Shown piece by piece: positions 13,453-27,016 of a stretch of DNA of 64,000 nt. The notes beneath the pieces are model-generated. The model worked only from the letters and a program-made list of their open reading frames with translations, had not been told where the DNA came from and did no database searches. This stretch comes from Diatrype stigma. Its lineage: Eukaryota; Ascomycota; Sordariomycetes; Xylariales; Diatrypaceae. The stretch lies in assembly GCA_022225965.2 (NCBI GenBank), contig JAKJXP020000059.1, positions 186,001-250,000 on the forward strand, given 5' to 3'. Each line of letters starts with the position of its first letter. The stretch's first letter is position 1. The translations under genes and the position numbers were made by a program.

Positions 13453-14939
13453 AGTGAAACCTCCCGTCACTCGTCACTCGCCTAGTCTACTGAAGTAGCC
13501 CTTGATCCTGTGCTTAGCTGTGGTTCATGCAGTCAAGAACTATCTTCAATGGTCGCAGTATTGGTGATTGGTATGTTCTGTTCCGCACAATTAGCCCACC
13601 ATTCAGAAGACCGTTAGATAAACATTTAAGAAAGCTTGAATAAGTGTAAACCGTGACCTAAGCTTTAGGGGGTTTTCGCAACACCGTCACCCACAAACTC
13701 AAGCATGCAGGGAGGGGCGGTGAGTCCTAGACCGCCACCTAGTCTGGCTGCAAGTTGGAAAGATCGTATGGCCAGAACCAACTATGATCCGAGTCCCTTG
13801 CCCGTAGAAATTAAATGAATACTCACATGAAGGGTTGATGGCCGATAGCGCGCCAAGAGCAGAATGAGTGCAGTGATGTGTTGGCGTTGATTATTGGGGC
13901 ATATACTGGTGCTTTCAAGGGTCGCCGACACGTCCGAGATGCACTACTGCAATGTACTGTAGCGCCAGATGATCTCGTGGTTCAGACCAATACTGAATCG
14001 TCACCGTACACCACTCGAAAGCCAAAATAGACTGAAGCCCGAATCTGCCTGGAAATCGTCTCTGCAGGTAATCGGTATGTGGCTGCTACCGATCTCGGCT
14101 TAGGTGGTTTGCTATTAGGATTAAGCGCGTCTCGTCCGATATCAGCGATATGCTGCGCTGGATTAGGCTCTACGCAAGTCTCTAGTATTCCGTGTTGTAG
14201 TGTCGATGTAGTTTGGAAAAGACCAATGCGTCTCAACCAACCATAGGGCTGCTTGATAAGATTTATCTACTGATGCGATGTTGGTACCGATTATTCCTGG
14301 TGGGATGTCTTGAACAAAGAGATCCCGGGTTTTCGGGTTCGCTGTTGGGCTCGTGCAATCCGATGGTCTCAGATCCGAAATATGTCAAGAATCGCTTGTG
14401 GTGACGTAGAGTTTCTGATCCCTGGTGTTGCTCGGCTGCTTGTCGGATGGTATTAAATCGATAGAGGTGGGTGGTTCGTTGCGACAATGCGACTTCCAGA
14501 TCTGTCGGATGCGGTTGCGACAAACAAGTTCTATGATAAGGCTGATATTAGCTTCGTGCCACCGCCTAGACCAAACGGCAGAATTGACCATAACAGGTTA
14601 CGAGCGGGATGATGGCATGGGAACAAGCATAGACAACAGATGAGAGTGCGATTGAGTTGAGATGTTGCTGCCCTGTCTTCGAAGAACAGCAAGCAGGCCG
14701 CGCCAAGCCGAAGCGCCAGGCGTCTGTATCCCAACACTTCCGAGCTTAGGGCCACCTGCTGCTGACATTGAAAAGAAAGCAGGTACACACAACTATAATC
14801 TAGCTAGATACTGGGGTTCGGGGGGCGTAACGGAGGCGTGCTTAGCATGCGCACAGCTTGTCCAGATACCAAGCGCCAGGAACCAGACCAGAATAAGAAA
14901 CAGGACATGGAACATTGACGAACAGGTGGTCAAAGGAGA

Positions 14940-14940
<1 letters not shown>

Positions 14941-14970
<30 letters not shown>

Positions 14971-14972
14971 CA
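14941..14972. repeat. Tandem hexamer (CAAGGT)5
   Basis: Five perfect copies of CAAGGT, 14941-14970, followed by a partial copy. It lies about 1.5 kb upstream of the C2H2 gene start. Confidence 0.9.
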
Positions 14973-15162
14973 TCGAGGCGGGGGTAACGAGGTTTCGGCC
15001 TGTAGAGGTAACGAACGCGCTATGCCCCGTGCTGCAAGGTGACAAGGTGGTGGTTCGCAGATAGGTAGATAGGAAGATAGGCAGATAGGAAGGCTAATCA
15101 GATGCATGTGCGGGAGCGGGAGGTGTTATGGCATGGATAGTCGGTACCTACAGAGGATGGTG

Positions 15163-15312
15163 TTGTTGGTGGTGGTGGTGGTGTTGATATCGGTGGTGGC
15201 ATGTACTGGGCGGCGGCGGCGGCGGCGGTGGTGGTGGTGGTAGTGGTAGTGAAGGTGGTGAGGGTGGTGGTGGTAGTGAAGGTGGTGAGGGCGAAGGTGT
15301 GAGGGTGGTGAT
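15163..15312. repeat. GGT-rich triplet and compound repeat block
   Basis: About 150 bp of GGT and GGC triplets mixed with GGTGGT-AGTGAA units; the unit GGTAGTGAAGGTGGTGAGGG occurs twice (about 15246-15292). The plus strand is strongly G-rich. Confidence 0.85.
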
Positions 15313-18300
15313 GGAACAGAGCAATATGTGATCCAAACTTACCCTCAGACTCAAAAATGTGACGTGTTGTTGGTCGAGTCGGATTACAGGATGCGCGCGT
15401 CCAGGATAGGCTGGGCTGAGAGGGAGGGTGACCAAGGACCAACTGTTCAGGACCAAGGTGAGGAGAGCTTAAAGTAGGGTTTGGTCAAAGAGTGAATGCA
15501 GTACAAAAGAAAGGAAGTTTCATATGGTGATGATGGCGTGTGCTTAAGTTGAAAAAGTAGGTTCGAGGGAAGAGGCGGCCGTGTGAATAGCCATGCATTT
15601 CCCGTGCCAGGATGACAGAATGGAGGAAAATTATCAGAGGTGATGAAATGGCACCCTGCCCAAACGGCCCCAAGCGGCCCCAGATGGCCCTTCGAGAAGC
15701 ATGCTTTCGACTAATCCGGCTTAGCCTGTTTGCTGCTGTCTGAGGTACATGAAGCTCTACCTACGCCCTGTCTACGTACCTTGGCTAGCGCATGTACAGG
15801 TACCCTGGCACTTGCCTGGCGCTCTAGGTAGCGTTCCGGTACCCACATCCCTATTCTGAGTGGGCCTGCTCTTGATGTGTTCAATGTTGTTTAGCGGAGG
15901 TCACAGCTTGGACTTTAGGTGCCTGGGGTGCTTCAGGGACGCCATTCGCCCACTCACTCGACCATGAGCTGCACACGTCCTTGCACTGTAGGTTAAGGTC
16001 GTGACAATAGGCAATAATTCGTATAACCTTGGGAAATAGGTAATCAGCACAACCTGCAATCGGATTGGTTTTCAGAGAGTCTGAGACGTCCATTTACATT
16101 TTGACCTATCTACAGGCAAAACACATACCTCCCTTCTTTTGACCTACCTGGATGGACATTTGGAATAGGACTTATCACAAGCATAATATAACCATAATCA
16201 AGTAAGTATAAGTATAGAGCAAATAGATTGGCTTAAGAACACCAGGGAGCCCTGGAGATATAATACCTGCATATAGGTAGGTAGGTACCATGTCTAGCAA
16301 GCTACCTACGTAGGTAATGCATACCTATACATTCAATATGACCTTGGTAACGTCATGCTCATGAGGACGTAAGGTATAAAACAAACTCAAATGAGCGTAT
16401 GTACCATTTGGTTACATTGATACATTAATACACCAATGTGAGAGCCTCAGTATCTAATGCCTTGTGACCTCGACCTCGTACCTCTCTATTGATGATGATG
16501 GGGTTTAAGCTGCCTGCTATGAAAAGCTATCACGAACTGTGCCAACCATCTTGTAATGTTACGTACTCATATACTCTTCAATCTATACTTTTCCCCTTTC
16601 TCTGTGATACGTACATACAGTAGGTACTAACAAAGGTCCTGTGGAGAATGAGCTTGTGGCCATCGTTAGTTAGATAATACTGGTGGTCGCAGCTCCTTAA
16701 CTGTACCTTACCCCTAACACCTTGATATTGCTCTAGCGGTTTTGTTAGAGCCGCCTGGTAAGGTAACATTAGGCGGATAGTTCCAGATTACTTGCCTACA
16801 TACATGCACCTATCACTCAGCTGATAGCATACTAAGGAGAACAATTGGTAGGATTGATATTACCGCACTTATAAACAGTTATGAGAAGACACTGGATTTC
16901 AGGAGCAGCTACTGGGTACTGCAATTATGCTTCTTGTGCATCGAAAGCAGCTCACCAAACAACGGACAACCCAGTATCTCACGACATACCTATCCAAGTA
17001 GTACAGCTACCGTTGTGGAAAGATGGCCCACCAGGCCCCTATGGCCCCTATAGCCCCTGTACCCATATTTACCCACAAACCTACATACATGTATATGGGT
17101 GCAAGTTGACCAATATTCTTTCTATTTACTATATTCGCTCAAGTAGGCAAGAGAGATGAACTGCTCACCAAGGACTATGTATCATACGAATGGATATACG
17201 GATAGATAGGCGTGTAGACATGGACTCACCGCCGCCGCCAGCGCCGCAATTCCAGCCCGTCTAGAACGCAGAAGGTCCATTTACGTATTATACCTGCCGA
17301 CTTACAGTCGGTAACTGGGCTTTGGCCTCTTGGCTTCCATCAAGAGATCTCACATATGATCTACTGCACCCATTCCGCCGGGTATTGGCTTGGTACCCTG
17401 TCGCTGCTTGGCCGGCGCTTGGACGCAGCGAACTCGGGAGCTGGCAATCCCAACTCCTTACCGGTGAGGACTCACATCTTAATCCTTAACTATCCGTAAG
17501 CGATGGAATATGATCAGTTATAATATAGCCGACGATCTTGCATTAACGGATGCACCACGGACGGCCCTTATTGATCTTCAGTGGCGCCCAGCTGTTTTTA
17601 TCGTTTTTATCATATCAATGGGCATCTACGAGTATTTCTGCCGACTTTCCACCCTTCCGAGGACATGAGATCTTTAGATGCATCGCTGCATCGACCCATG
17701 GGTCATACCTATGCGGATTATGAGAAACAAGAAACCTCTATCTACTCGCTTTCCCGCAAGAAGTTTCCGCAGCTTTGGATTAGCACGCATCCATCCATCA
17801 ACTCAACCGCATCGAATCTGCATGATCCAATTGTGCAGAGATAGATAACTCAGGACGACTTCATGCAAGCTCACAAATACAATCAATCGATATTTTGCAA
17901 GCAGCCCGGGGGAGTGACCAAATGGATGCCATTGGAGGCTGTTGGCATCTACTAGAGCGCTACATGTTCAACTACATATTCACCCTCGGAATAGTTCCCC
18001 GGGTAGTTCATTTAAGCTAGCGGTCAAAGTCACCGACTGTCTGGCGAATTTTAGAAGCCGAATCCACCCAAATCTGACGTTCACGTCGCCCTGTCGTGTG
18101 GTTGGCTGTGGGGGTGTGCCCAGGCTGCCAGGATCGATGGCAGCCCACTCGGCGCAGGGGTGTTACGCTGCAAGCTCTGTATACAATACATGCCTGCTTC
18201 CTAGGAGTTACTTATGTACCCAAGTAGTGTGGTGTGGATGCCATCTGGTAGCCTGAGAACCCCCGACAGCGACAGGCCTCTGGCGTTGACCTTAACCCGA

Positions 18301-18489
18301 ATCGGCATGTTTCTAGAAGACTTCGAGAAGCATGGCAGTACTACCGAACAATCGGACGACGGCGGCGTTTCGTGCTCAGCCCCTGGCGCATTGCCAGCAT
18401 GCAGACAGTGCATGACAAACCCCCCGTCACCCCTCCGAGACCCTGACCAGAATGTAATTGCGAATCAAGCGGCTTGGTTCCCCTCTACC

Positions 18490-18517
18490 TACTGCTACTG
18501 CTACTGCTACTGCTACT
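18490..18517. repeat. (CTACTG)n microsatellite
   Basis: Between four and five tandem copies of a CTACTG hexamer in gene-free DNA. Confidence 0.85.
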
Positions 18518-20467
18518 CTTAATGCAAGCTATCTTGCAGATGCTATACAGTTCGTAGTTCGATGGCACAGGGACCATATGCTGACTGCAGAACAGAGTCC
18601 AGCGCATTCACCCGCTGCACAGTCAGGCAGACAGTTCGTGCAAAATCTACTAGGTACCTGAGCGCTGGGTAGGCACGTAAGTAATAAATGAACCACGTAT
18701 TGAATACGGTCTCATTTTCCTGCCGTCCTCCAGGGTTTAGATATTATAATGACATCAGCTAATTAAAACCTTACAAGGAGATGTTCTGGAAAGCTTCTAG
18801 TCACTACTGTTTCTAGCATGGTCTTTTACCCCCCTGCTCAGCTTTTTTCAGTATTTCCGGTGTTATTTCACCTACCTAGCGAAGATGGGGATCGGGCATC
18901 CCGTAGGTTGAGACGTCACCGGTAGCTTTGAAAAACCTATACAAGGGCGAATGCATTGTCACAATGTCGAGTGGTCAAGCATCGGATTATACTGAATATA
19001 TTCCATAAACCAAGACAATCGCCTGGATCCCAATAGACACATGCATACCCGGTCAGCCAGTCACTTCATGTAGCAACATGAGTTTGCGCAGTGTTTCTTA
19101 TGATTCTCAGCGGCGCAGACAACAGATGACTAAGTATCTAGAAAGTCAGTCAATTGGACGGATGTAATGATTGTATGCCAACTCGCTGTGGTCCCCGGTA
19201 TTGCCCCCTCCTAGGCTACAGCGAATAGAATAACCTTGCGGCTTCCCGTCCGAATGGCAAATCCTCAATATTCGATGGCAAAGTGCATACGCACCTATGC
19301 AGATGAATACGATGATTCGACGGAGACCGCTGCCGAGACTCGGGATTCTCAGGAGGTCCTTTGCAGCGAAGTCTAGTAGGCAACCTACAAGCCATCGAGG
19401 CCGAGGTAAATACGTAGAGGTTCAGCTGGCCCAAACAGTAATATTTGGTTCTAGACCAAGATTCTCCAGCTCCTACTAGTACTATGTAGATGCCGAGCCA
19501 AAAGAGCCATAAGCCGTGTGAAGAACATCGCGTCGGGTTGAACAGCTTCATCAATACTTACGAGAACTACGTACAGCTCAGGTCAGATCAGCAGGAACTA
19601 GTTGTAGCTAGCAGCTGTAAACTGGAGATCCCGAGTTCCGCCGGCGCGATGTCACGTCTCTAGCAAAATAAGAGGTGGTTCCTGCTTTAGGGCGAAGGTG
19701 TCACCCACCCAGCTGCCCAGCTGCCCAGCTACATACATACCCAGCCACCCCTGCCACCCTGCTGCCACCTTTGCCTGTGTCGTACTACATACGTACGTAC
19801 TACTTCCTATTAGGTGTGTATGTATGTACGTACGTAGTGCTACGTATCTACCTAGGTATGTTATAACGGATGTGTTATATCTATAGATGGACCTATAGAT
19901 GGGCCTATAGACGGACCACTGAAGAGCATGATTATGCGTCTGACTTTGAGTCACCTGATCGAAAGCCATCCCTATTCCCTATGGGAGATCAGGAGATCCC
20001 GCAACTCAAAGTACGCAGCAACCAGTGCTCTCTCTCCCTATGCAAATGGATGGTGGTCATTCTTTTGTCGCGATGCTCTCTTGCTAGCCAACCGTCATTG
20101 TCGTCGTCTGTGGACTACGAGTTTTGCGCTTATGAACTCCTCATATCGGTTCCAGTAAACACAAACGATTGGCCATACTTCGTACCTGGAGATCTAATAT
20201 GACATGATATACTATAACTAGCAGTTCCTATAAAACATACTGGAGATTGATCTAATCAGTCCCGAGCACTATGCGCCAGGGATGTGCACTAGTTATTAGT
20301 TGCCATCTGCACGTTGAGAACATACCTATATTCAGCTTATTAAGCTATAGCTGGCAGGATAATCAACCACCGAACAAGATTGTCCAGCGGCGACGAACGC
20401 CGTTCCAGTGACGATAACTAATAGAACATTGGCATCATTTGCGCAAAGCTCGACCGCTTTTTGGCAG

Positions 20468-20492
20468 TAGGGTTAGAGACGTAGGGTTAGGG
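20468..20492. repeat. Short telomere-like motif pair
   Basis: TAGGGTTAG at 20468-20476 and TAGGGTTAGGG at 20482-20492, separated by 5 bases. Each contains the fungal telomere unit TTAGGG or most of it. Too short to be a telomere; it may be chance or a Myb/telobox protein site. Confidence 0.5.
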
Positions 20493-21440
20493 CCTCATGC
20501 TGGGCACGGCAACGAGCCGGTCTAGGTCATGCTAACTAATTTGTCGGGCCGTCCCTCGCTACATAACAATGCAGCATGTAGACCGGCAAACACTTGCCTG
20601 GAGGCCATTCCTGTACGTGTGCTCAGACGTCGTCTGCAGGAAATCGAGCCGTTTTGTCGGAGAGAAAAAAAGAAAAGAAAGCTTAGATGTGCTAGTTGGC
20701 ACCCTTCAAAGTGACAAGCTTTTCTGGGGAAAATCGCAATACCGCTTCAAGAAGCCGCTCCTTCAGAACTCAGAACTCTAACTACATACTAAACTACATA
20801 AAAGCCGCCAGGTTCCCCTTTTCCCTGAATGAGCACCCCAAGAGTCCTCAAGTGCGCCAAGACCTCCCCTGGACGGAGTCAGGGGTTTGTACATACATAC
20901 TTCCTAACTATCGTGGGATTCTTCTTGTAGCCCCAACATCGACGAAGAGAGGTCAGTCACCCCTTTCTCCGGCGAGTCTAAGTTAGGTGGTAGCGATCAA
21001 AATGGCGTCAAAGACGAACCGCCCACATGTGTTGTATGTAGATACGGGCCCTTTTTTCCTTCTTTTTAATGTGGCCCGTTCCTCATGGACAGGGTGACAG
21101 GGGAAGAGAACCAGGCTACCCAGCGCCGGCCCCGCAGGCGATGCCGGTACCATGGACGAAAGGATGATGCCAAACCGTTTTCGTCCAGACCCCGGCCGGC
21201 TCGAGTCTGCGATGACCCCTGCAAACCCCTGCCAACCCTGTTCCACGCTCGGCCACAGTGAATGAACACCCAAGATGCGCCCCCCCTCAACGATCTTCCA
21301 ACTGCCATCCCAGCACCACGGTTCGGCAGCTCGCAAAATGCCGGAGACTTTCTGCTGGATCCTTTCAATGGCCATCGACGAGGCTTCTAGCGTAACGGGC
21401 GTCCGGAATACGGCACCTGCTCAACAAGGACTATATTGTT

Positions 21441-21500
21441 TTCTAGATTCCTGGAATCCTGGCATTCTGGGATCCTGGAATTCTAGAAGGCTAGAAGAAA
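21441..21500. repeat. Degenerate tandem repeat with TTC/GAA inverted units
   Basis: About five imperfect copies of ATTCCTGGA-like units. Alternating TTC and GAA triplets resemble heat-shock elements, but the spacing is irregular and no gene adjoins it. Confidence 0.5.
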
Positions 21501-24500
21501 GAAGGAACCTCCTTACACGGTTGAGAAGGAATATCTTGGCTGTCACCCCATGCATCCCTGCTCATAAGGTATGGCTACTCACTTACTTAGTACATACACG
21601 CATGCCATACGCGCAAACTTCCCGAAATACCTGCATGCACAGCCTTCCATTCATTAATGGCCCTTTTAATTTAGACCGCTTTCGCAGAACCGTAGGACCC
21701 TTCGTGCTTTCGTCGAGGACCTAATGAGGAGATCATCATGCTTAAAGCAAAGCCCTATCCAGCTTTTCTTCCCACCTTGACCCGCATAGGTAAAGGGCGC
21801 GGCGCCGGTTGAAAGCCATTACGGGCCTCTGGAGGCCGAAGGAGGCCAATAGCGGCTCTCACCGTTTGATTCGGCCGACTTCAACCACGTTACCCGGATG
21901 CTCCAGTACTGGGGCCGTTTCTGGAGGGTTGCCGATCACGAGCAACTTACCCCTTCAGTCTTAGCAGTCGTGGTAGCTCTAGTTCACTTGCAACTGCATA
22001 GGCGCAGGGCACTGCCGTGGTTCGTTGGGCATCAACCACGTCCAAGAAATTACCTTGGTTGCTTATAGCTGACTATCCATGATGGCATTCCCAAGATCTT
22101 CCTAATCCTCCGGTAGGTAAAACCAACTTTTTTGTTGCGATCTGACGCTATTCCACAAAACCCATCAGCATCTAGAGCCGCAGATCTTGCAGGAAATCCG
22201 ATCGACCATTGTCGGCATTTGGCGTTTGGGCATCAACGCGAACAGCACAGCCCGAAGAAGCATCTCGTGCTCATCGACTCTGACACCACCTACCCTTTTA
22301 GCTCTGGAAAATTTGTCAATTCTGAATCGTGACGGCGCGAGATGGCCATTCGATAAGGTCATAGTGCCTCGTGCAAGTCCATGATGTATCTTCTTCGCCC
22401 TCCACGACATCGAATCTAGCTCAGGCGCATGTGATGGGCAACACACATCCCGTCCCTAGCCCAGGCCGAAAGGCTGTCAAGCCCCTCATTCAGAGCCCTT
22501 CCAGAACTCAGGAGGCCAGCTAGACTCCATCGCGGAACCCAAGTAGGTACGCTACTCGTTCCCTCTTTGTCGATCATGCCAATGTAATGGGTACCTACTT
22601 TTGTTGCTTGACAGGATAGTCGCGAACATATGGCCAGTGTGCTATCATGCTACATATACCTCACCTGCCATATGGATTCGGGTTGCATCCTGACCGGGGG
22701 ATCCTGGGGTCCTGGGGTCCTTGAGGAGGGGCCAATGGGCATTCGAAACCGATAATGCTGGGAGAAGGCTTGAAAATCCCGTCCTAGCTACGTACGGATA
22801 TTGGGCTTTATTGCGGTCACCCTGCCTCGGTACGATGTCCCAAGCTTCATATCCATCAACTAGGCAGGCAAGAACTCTACGTGCTATACTGGCGTCCGCC
22901 CCCTGCCCGGGTATGGGCTGGATGCGTTTCCGTTGCATGCTACTAGTCAGCACGTGTGTCGAATACCATGTGTACAATACATTAGTGCCCGTCTGAAGTA
23001 GATCTTAAGTTAGAGACCTACCCCTTAGCCAAGAAATAGACACATCCCACGACCGGTCAGGCGACTCTCAACATTGTCTCATGAGTCACGTAGGTGTTCT
23101 AGATGCTCCATCCATTGCTACCCAATACTGGCGATCATGGCATCCCACAGGTTTTTCTCGGGTCGAGTCGCTATGGAGAAGGGAGGGAGGGAAAGGCTCT
23201 TCTCACGTACGTGGATGGGTCCATCACATCGTAGAACTACAGGGGCTTCACAACATTGTACTCGTGGCGAGTGGCGCTAACTCGGCCAGGGAGATGATAC
23301 GGATTATTGTCATGGAACTATTGGCCAGTAGCATACTATGTAAGTAGAGTAGGCAGTTGCGGCTGGCACACTACAAATAGTAACACCAAGTAATATTACT
23401 CAACGGAATGTATTCTCTGTACATATATAGGGGTAACTGATAACTGAGGTTGCTGTCAATTGCGTGGCAGAGCCTTCCCCTGGTTTGTCAAATAGTTCTC
23501 TCATTAATACCGAATATAAAGAAGTTAGGCGGGGAGTTTTAAAAGCTTATGATTATATCATGCTTACAACAATTACCAGCAAGTCCTCCGGGTCCTGGCT
23601 CATGGGCTTGGGAGGGAGTCAGTTCGTGTACTTCGAAGTCACTTTCTATACACCAAAGAAAATTTAGTGAACGATGCCTGATATAGCAATATCTAAAAAA
23701 CCACCCGAGAGGACGGACCATGGGAACAAATTCACGGATCAGCCTAACGTTCTCTAATAATAACACAAGACTAATGATACCTGCGAAGAGAAACCTACCT
23801 AAACAAGCCCCTAAACAGGATAGGCAGGTCTAGAAACACTATAACATCTATGGTACCCCGGAAACAGTCCCTTGCTCTTACGCGTAGAACTGTACCATGG
23901 CACCAAGGTAACCACTCCTCCATGTTTAGCTCTACTCTATAGTCACAATGCTAACAGCCATCGAACTATTCTCTAGGCAAATCAAGCAACCAATTCTCAC
24001 TAGTCTCGCCTAATCCCCGAAGGAAAGCTAGGAGCCATTCCGAGCCTCTGGTTGGGATGTCCATGCTTCCATCATCCGGCTAATTTCGGGTTCCGTAAAT
24101 TCCTTCGAGTCTAGGTAGGTAGTCTTGTACCTCTCAGACTAGGTCCAGGTATGAGCTTCCAAATGCTTGAAAATGAATACTGGAATGGCTGTGGTGTAGT
24201 GCAGAGTTTCTTGCTCCTGTTACTGCTTCTCGCAACATTCTGCTAGTAATATAAGGAATCTTGAACTATCAGGTCCGGCAAGTCTTCGACCAACTACTAT
24301 GTTTGTCACGATCTATATACCTTGACAGTCTACAAGTTAGCTGGCTTGTACGTTCTAGCCCTTTGGCGTGGTTAGCTCAGTGGCTAGGTATTTGACATAT
24401 GGCCGTCACCATGTTGAAGTTAACTGTCGTCCAGAATACTCGCCCCCTTCATAGATCCTTGAATCACTCTGACACACTCGACATGAGAGAAATACCGTCA

Positions 24501-27016
24501 CTAAATGTAAAACCATTATAATAATGAGTAAGGGCTATGTATGCCCTTAACTTCTCCAGGTTTTAGTTCACTGTCCCTATTCTGTTGCCAAGTGGCGCCT
24601 CTGCTCCATGGTCGTAACCATCATCTAACTATGTTATAGCATCACTCAAGGTCCGACTTTCAAGAACTGGAGTGCAATCTCAACGAATTTCCAGTTTATT
24701 GTACGCTTCTGGCACCGACAGATGCTACAACGTCGCTTCCGACACCTATTCGTATGAGGTTCGATTTATTGACACTCTACAGAGTCATACGGACGGTAAC
24801 CCGACTATAGAGGAGAACAGATATGATGACAGAATATATATTTCAGTGCCGCTCCATGACCTCCACCGATCGGCGTATTGTTATTGATTCTTATGCCGAA
24901 GTTACCGAACATTACCGCTGGTTGGCCATATACAATGAGAAGGGGCTGTCACGGTCTTGATAGTCTACGATATGGCACATGAACACGAATACCAGAAGCA
25001 TAGGACATTATCGTATATAGAACAACGGCGAAGGTATGATTCTATGGTATCCTACCACAGTAAGTGTATGCTAGAAATAGTGCGTATGTGGCTGTCATAG
25101 TCACTGTCCTCTACATATCATCTCTAGACCTGTAGAAATATTGACACTGGGCAAGTAAACCTACCATAATCCCCAAATCTATGAAGAAAACTCAACGGGG
25201 CAACTCATATCCTCCCCTTTTTTTTAATGTCAGTAAAATATATCATGTATGGTTGGCGCCTAGCTAATCTTCTCAGATTGAACCCGAATAGTCACGACTC
25301 GTTGTATAGGTTGATAGAAATCAACAAACAGTCAAACGCAAAATGTGAGTTTACAACTAGAGTTTGAGAGCTAACTCAGGCCATAACGTGACCTGAGGCG
25401 AATGTTCTAGCATGGCCTTCGGCTCCGGCCAACGTAGAAAGCGTCTTGCATCATAAAAGTCTTGCTACGTGGCAGCTCTTGGAATTCTTGGTATCGGCAT
25501 GTTCCTCACTAGTCAAGCCAGAATACAAGAAGTATGGTTCGGAATGCCCGGATAGCTCAGCTCTAGCGAAGGACCTCATGTCCAATGTTTTAGATCTCGT
25601 CCAATCGTACGACAGAGTTGATTCATTCATGACAAGCACCCTTGTCCTCGCCGAGGTAGGTAAGTGGTTGGATGTCATACGGGGTATCATGAACTACCGG
25701 CAGCAAACCCCCGTTCGAACCTTGGTGACGAATGTGTCCCAAGTAGCCCCTGAAATCGGATCTTTGGACCATTCATACGAACCTATATGATTGAGAAAAG
25801 ATGGATGTGCAGCCGCTACGTAATATTATTGGCTTGCTCCATAGTCGTTTGACACCCAGCCAGGTCGTATTCTCGTACTCCACAATCTTCTCTACATATA
25901 GCCACGCCTGGGGGCAGTAATGAAGCAGAGAATCAACATAACACAATATAGTAGAAATGCCTTGATACTTGATGTTGTTTTGTGCAAGTAATCCTCTCGT
26001 ATACATTAAAGAGGGTAAAGTCAAGGAAAAGATAGAATGCATCCCATTAACAGACAATCCCATTAACAGATAATAATGACATGTAACCAGCACGGTGTCG
26101 TTATTTTACAGAAGGATCACACCGACCATTGCTAAATTCTTAAACTCAGTGCATTGTCGCTTCGAAGACCCGAGGCCTCGTACATTATGCGGTCCTGTGC
26201 CTACCAGATTACCACTCTTTCCTGTTTAGCGGGCGGGTGACCTTACTATTACCAGGTAATCTTCGGAGGGAGCTATAGTCCCCCCTTTTCTTACTCTTCT
26301 AGGATAGCACCCACCCCTAAGGCTATTTGCAAGCGTCCAGATCCCAGCACATCAGTACCCCATCCGTTCTCTATTATCTAGACACATGCAATGGTCGACA
26401 TTTGGAATAAGAATATTGAAGCATAAGATATCAGTACGTGCAGGCATGTGAGCATACCATGTTTAGTAGTAAATACCTTCTCTCTATAATTCCCCCTATA
26501 ATTCCTCACAGGATGCGCCGGTGCAGGTGCTTACGCGTCAGGCAGCAAGCCGGGAGGTAGTTACCTAGGTAGGTATTGTACTGTCTGTAATAATGCAATT
26601 AGGTCAGTAGGTAACTTAGGTATTAGTTAGTTAATGCATTGGCCAATTGCTGACCGCGTGTCTTCCGGGTGCCTTGCAGCCGCAGCCAGACAGCTGGAGC
26701 CAGCCTACGTCGACAAGCTGGCAACCTGGATCTGATAAGCGTCTTTCTTTGGCGGGGTCATTACCTACATGCAGTTCGGCAGCTCAGTTTATTAGGTATC
26801 ACCTAAGCTACCTACATACCTGAAATACCTACTCGCCGTTTTCTGACTTTCCTCGTCTGAAACCTGTGAACTATCTTGAACCTCGCAAGGAAAGCATCAA
26901 GCTATTCGCGAAAAAGCTATCGTGTCGATCTGATATTGTCCTCTTACTTCCATCCTGTGAAGCAAGGAACTGCCTACCTACCTCATCGATTACCCCTCCA
27001 AAACCGATCGCCCACG

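Larger units (their letters stand above)
13453..15500 (-). promoter_or_regulatory. Probable 5' leader and promoter region of the C2H2 gene
   Basis: No gene seen. On the minus strand a GTGAGT donor-like site near 13827 and several AG acceptors before the ATG would allow a leader intron; this is only a possibility. The region also holds hexamer and GGT-rich repeats, listed separately. Its assignment to the C2H2 gene rests on position only. Confidence 0.3.
15501..27016. other. Long gene-poor region (about 11.5 kb)
   Basis: No open reading frame here has a recognisable family, plausible splice structure or coding-like composition, and no complete transposon was recognised. Noted structure: TAGGTAGGTAGGTA repeats near 16273-16320, a CTACTG repeat (18490-18517), a CAGCTGCC repeat (19710-19730), telomere-like hexamers (20468-20492), a TCCTGGAAT-type degenerate repeat (21441-21500), and ACCTAGGT palindromes at 19850-19857 and 26563-26570. 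The longest open stretch, 25446-25790 (+, 114 codons), resembles nothing I know. The last few hundred bases are the promoter of the RING gene at 27017. Confidence 0.4.

Noticed and set aside
24363..24440. tRNA-like A-box sequence (TTAGCTCAGTGGCTAGG)
   Set aside because: No B-box (GGTTCGAnnCC) follows at the right distance and no cloverleaf can be drawn.
25446..25790. 114-codon plus-strand frame in the gene-poor region
   Set aside because: Looks slightly protein-like (helical, leucine/valine-rich) but has no family, no neighbouring exons and no conserved motif that I can name. It could be a decayed gene.
15501..26900. RIP-mutated transposon as explanation of the gene-poor region
   Set aside because: No terminal repeats, no remnant of transposase or reverse transcriptase, and base composition does not look strongly AT-shifted by eye. 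A computed RIP index would decide.
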